NCBI RefSeq assembly: GCF_000821085.1
Contig: NZ_CCXR01000001.1
Span: 1,075,001 to 1,139,000 of the forward strand
DNA from: Bacillus sp. B-jedd
Lineage (GTDB): Bacteria; Bacillota; Bacilli; Bacillales; Cytobacillaceae
Reading direction: 5' to 3'
DNA length: 64,000 bases
How positions within the stretch are numbered: the first letter of the stretch is position 1; each line of letters starts with the position of its first letter. Both the position numbers and the translations under genes were made by a program. Shown one piece after another: positions 63,817 through 64,000 of the stretch. The notes beneath the pieces are model-generated. The model did not search any database and was not told where the DNA came from. It saw only the letters and a program-made list of their open reading frames with translations.

Positions 63817-64000
63817 ATGGCTGCGAATAGAGAAATTATAGAAGAAAAAGACGAAAGAATTGCTCAGCTAAAAAGACTATTAATAGAATTACAGGGACCA
63901 CGACAGCAAAGTGCTGCTGCTATTGCGATAGATTATAACTCAAGATCTTTCTCTCCACCGAAAGGGAAATCCAAGTTTTCCCTAAAAGCTGCTGGTCTGA
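63817..64000 (+). CDS. Unknown protein, N-terminal part
   Basis: An open frame from ATG 63817 behind AAGGGAAGGTGAG runs off the window after 61 codons. It begins 'MAANREIIEEKDERIAQLKRLL' (split as a charged helix) and goes on to a Gln/Ala-rich turn and a basic 'PPKGKSKFSL' segment. A coiled-coil start is likely. I do not recognise the family. Confidence 0.6.
   Translation, partial: MAANREIIEEKDERIAQLKRLLIELQGPRQQSAAAIAIDYNSRSFSPPKGKSKFSLKAAGL

Overview
The window looks like chromosomal DNA of a Bacillaceae member (Bacillus sensu lato). The grounds are strong AGGAGG-type ribosome binding sites, frequent GTG and TTG starts, CcpA cre boxes, a PhoP-type box, a PucG/YerD/NupC/FosB gene complement resembling Bacillus, and two dispersed GC-rich repeat families of a kind I associate with this family. 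The species cannot be fixed from the sequence alone.

Layout. 1-4.3 kb: the end of a sugar ABC transporter operon (binding protein, two permeases) ending in a secreted GH16 glucanase. 4.7-14.4 kb: mostly housekeeping genes: a PhoX-type phosphatase behind a Pho box, a VOC protein, an acetolactate-synthase-like enzyme with an aldehyde dehydrogenase, an NAD(P)-binding protein, a YerD-like glutamate synthase homologue and a cre-controlled nucleoside transporter. 14.5-18 kb: small accessory genes (DUF6054, SMI1/KNR4, aminoglycoside phosphotransferase-like, DUF2164). 18.2-24.4 kb: a thiazole/oxazole-modified peptide (heterocycloanthracin-like) cluster with precursor, ThiF-like maturation protein, YcaO cyclodehydratase and SagB dehydrogenase. 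24.7-29.6 kb: MFS transporter, membrane Mrr-like nuclease, pucG, DUF2199 protein and a SurA-like lipoprotein. 30.0-30.3 kb: a holin-like type I toxin with a convergent antisense RNA. 30.5-33.7 kb: a SLATT-reverse transcriptase pair, the RT broken by one in-frame stop, lying between a truncated and an intact fosB that share 184 identical bases. 33.9-42.2 kb: AraC/glycosidase-like regulator, MFS exporter, M20 amidohydrolase, a coiled-coil DUF2325 protein with a cyclic-phosphate receiver protein, and a metallo-hydrolase. 42.4 kb: tRNA-Val(GAC). 42.8-49.2 kb: a large secreted beta-propeller/FIMAH protein, diaminopropionate ammonia-lyase between remnants of M20-type hydrolases, and a Bcr/CflA exporter. 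49.2-53.6 kb: a decaying stretch with remnants of two ornithine cyclodeaminase genes, a YgjP-type peptidase, an EamA transporter and a frameshifted coiled-coil gene, with intact cold-shock and RraB-like genes among them. 53.9-63.2 kb: an AT-rich defence island with an enlarged Gabija-like OLD nuclease/UvrD helicase pair, a TIR-domain protein and a HEPN protein, interleaved with broken MazG-like and DnaB-like genes.

Functionally the window combines carbohydrate scavenging, a modified-peptide bacteriocin locus and at least three phage-defence candidates (SLATT-RT, OLD-UvrD, TIR/HEPN). The many disrupted genes suggest repeated gain and decay of accessory DNA. The most interesting items are the peptide cluster with its bipartite cysteine-repeat core, the interrupted SLATT-RT pair inside the fosB duplication, the toxin/antisense-RNA module, the enlarged Gabija-like pair, and a repeat inserted inside another repeat upstream of the peptide-maturation genes.
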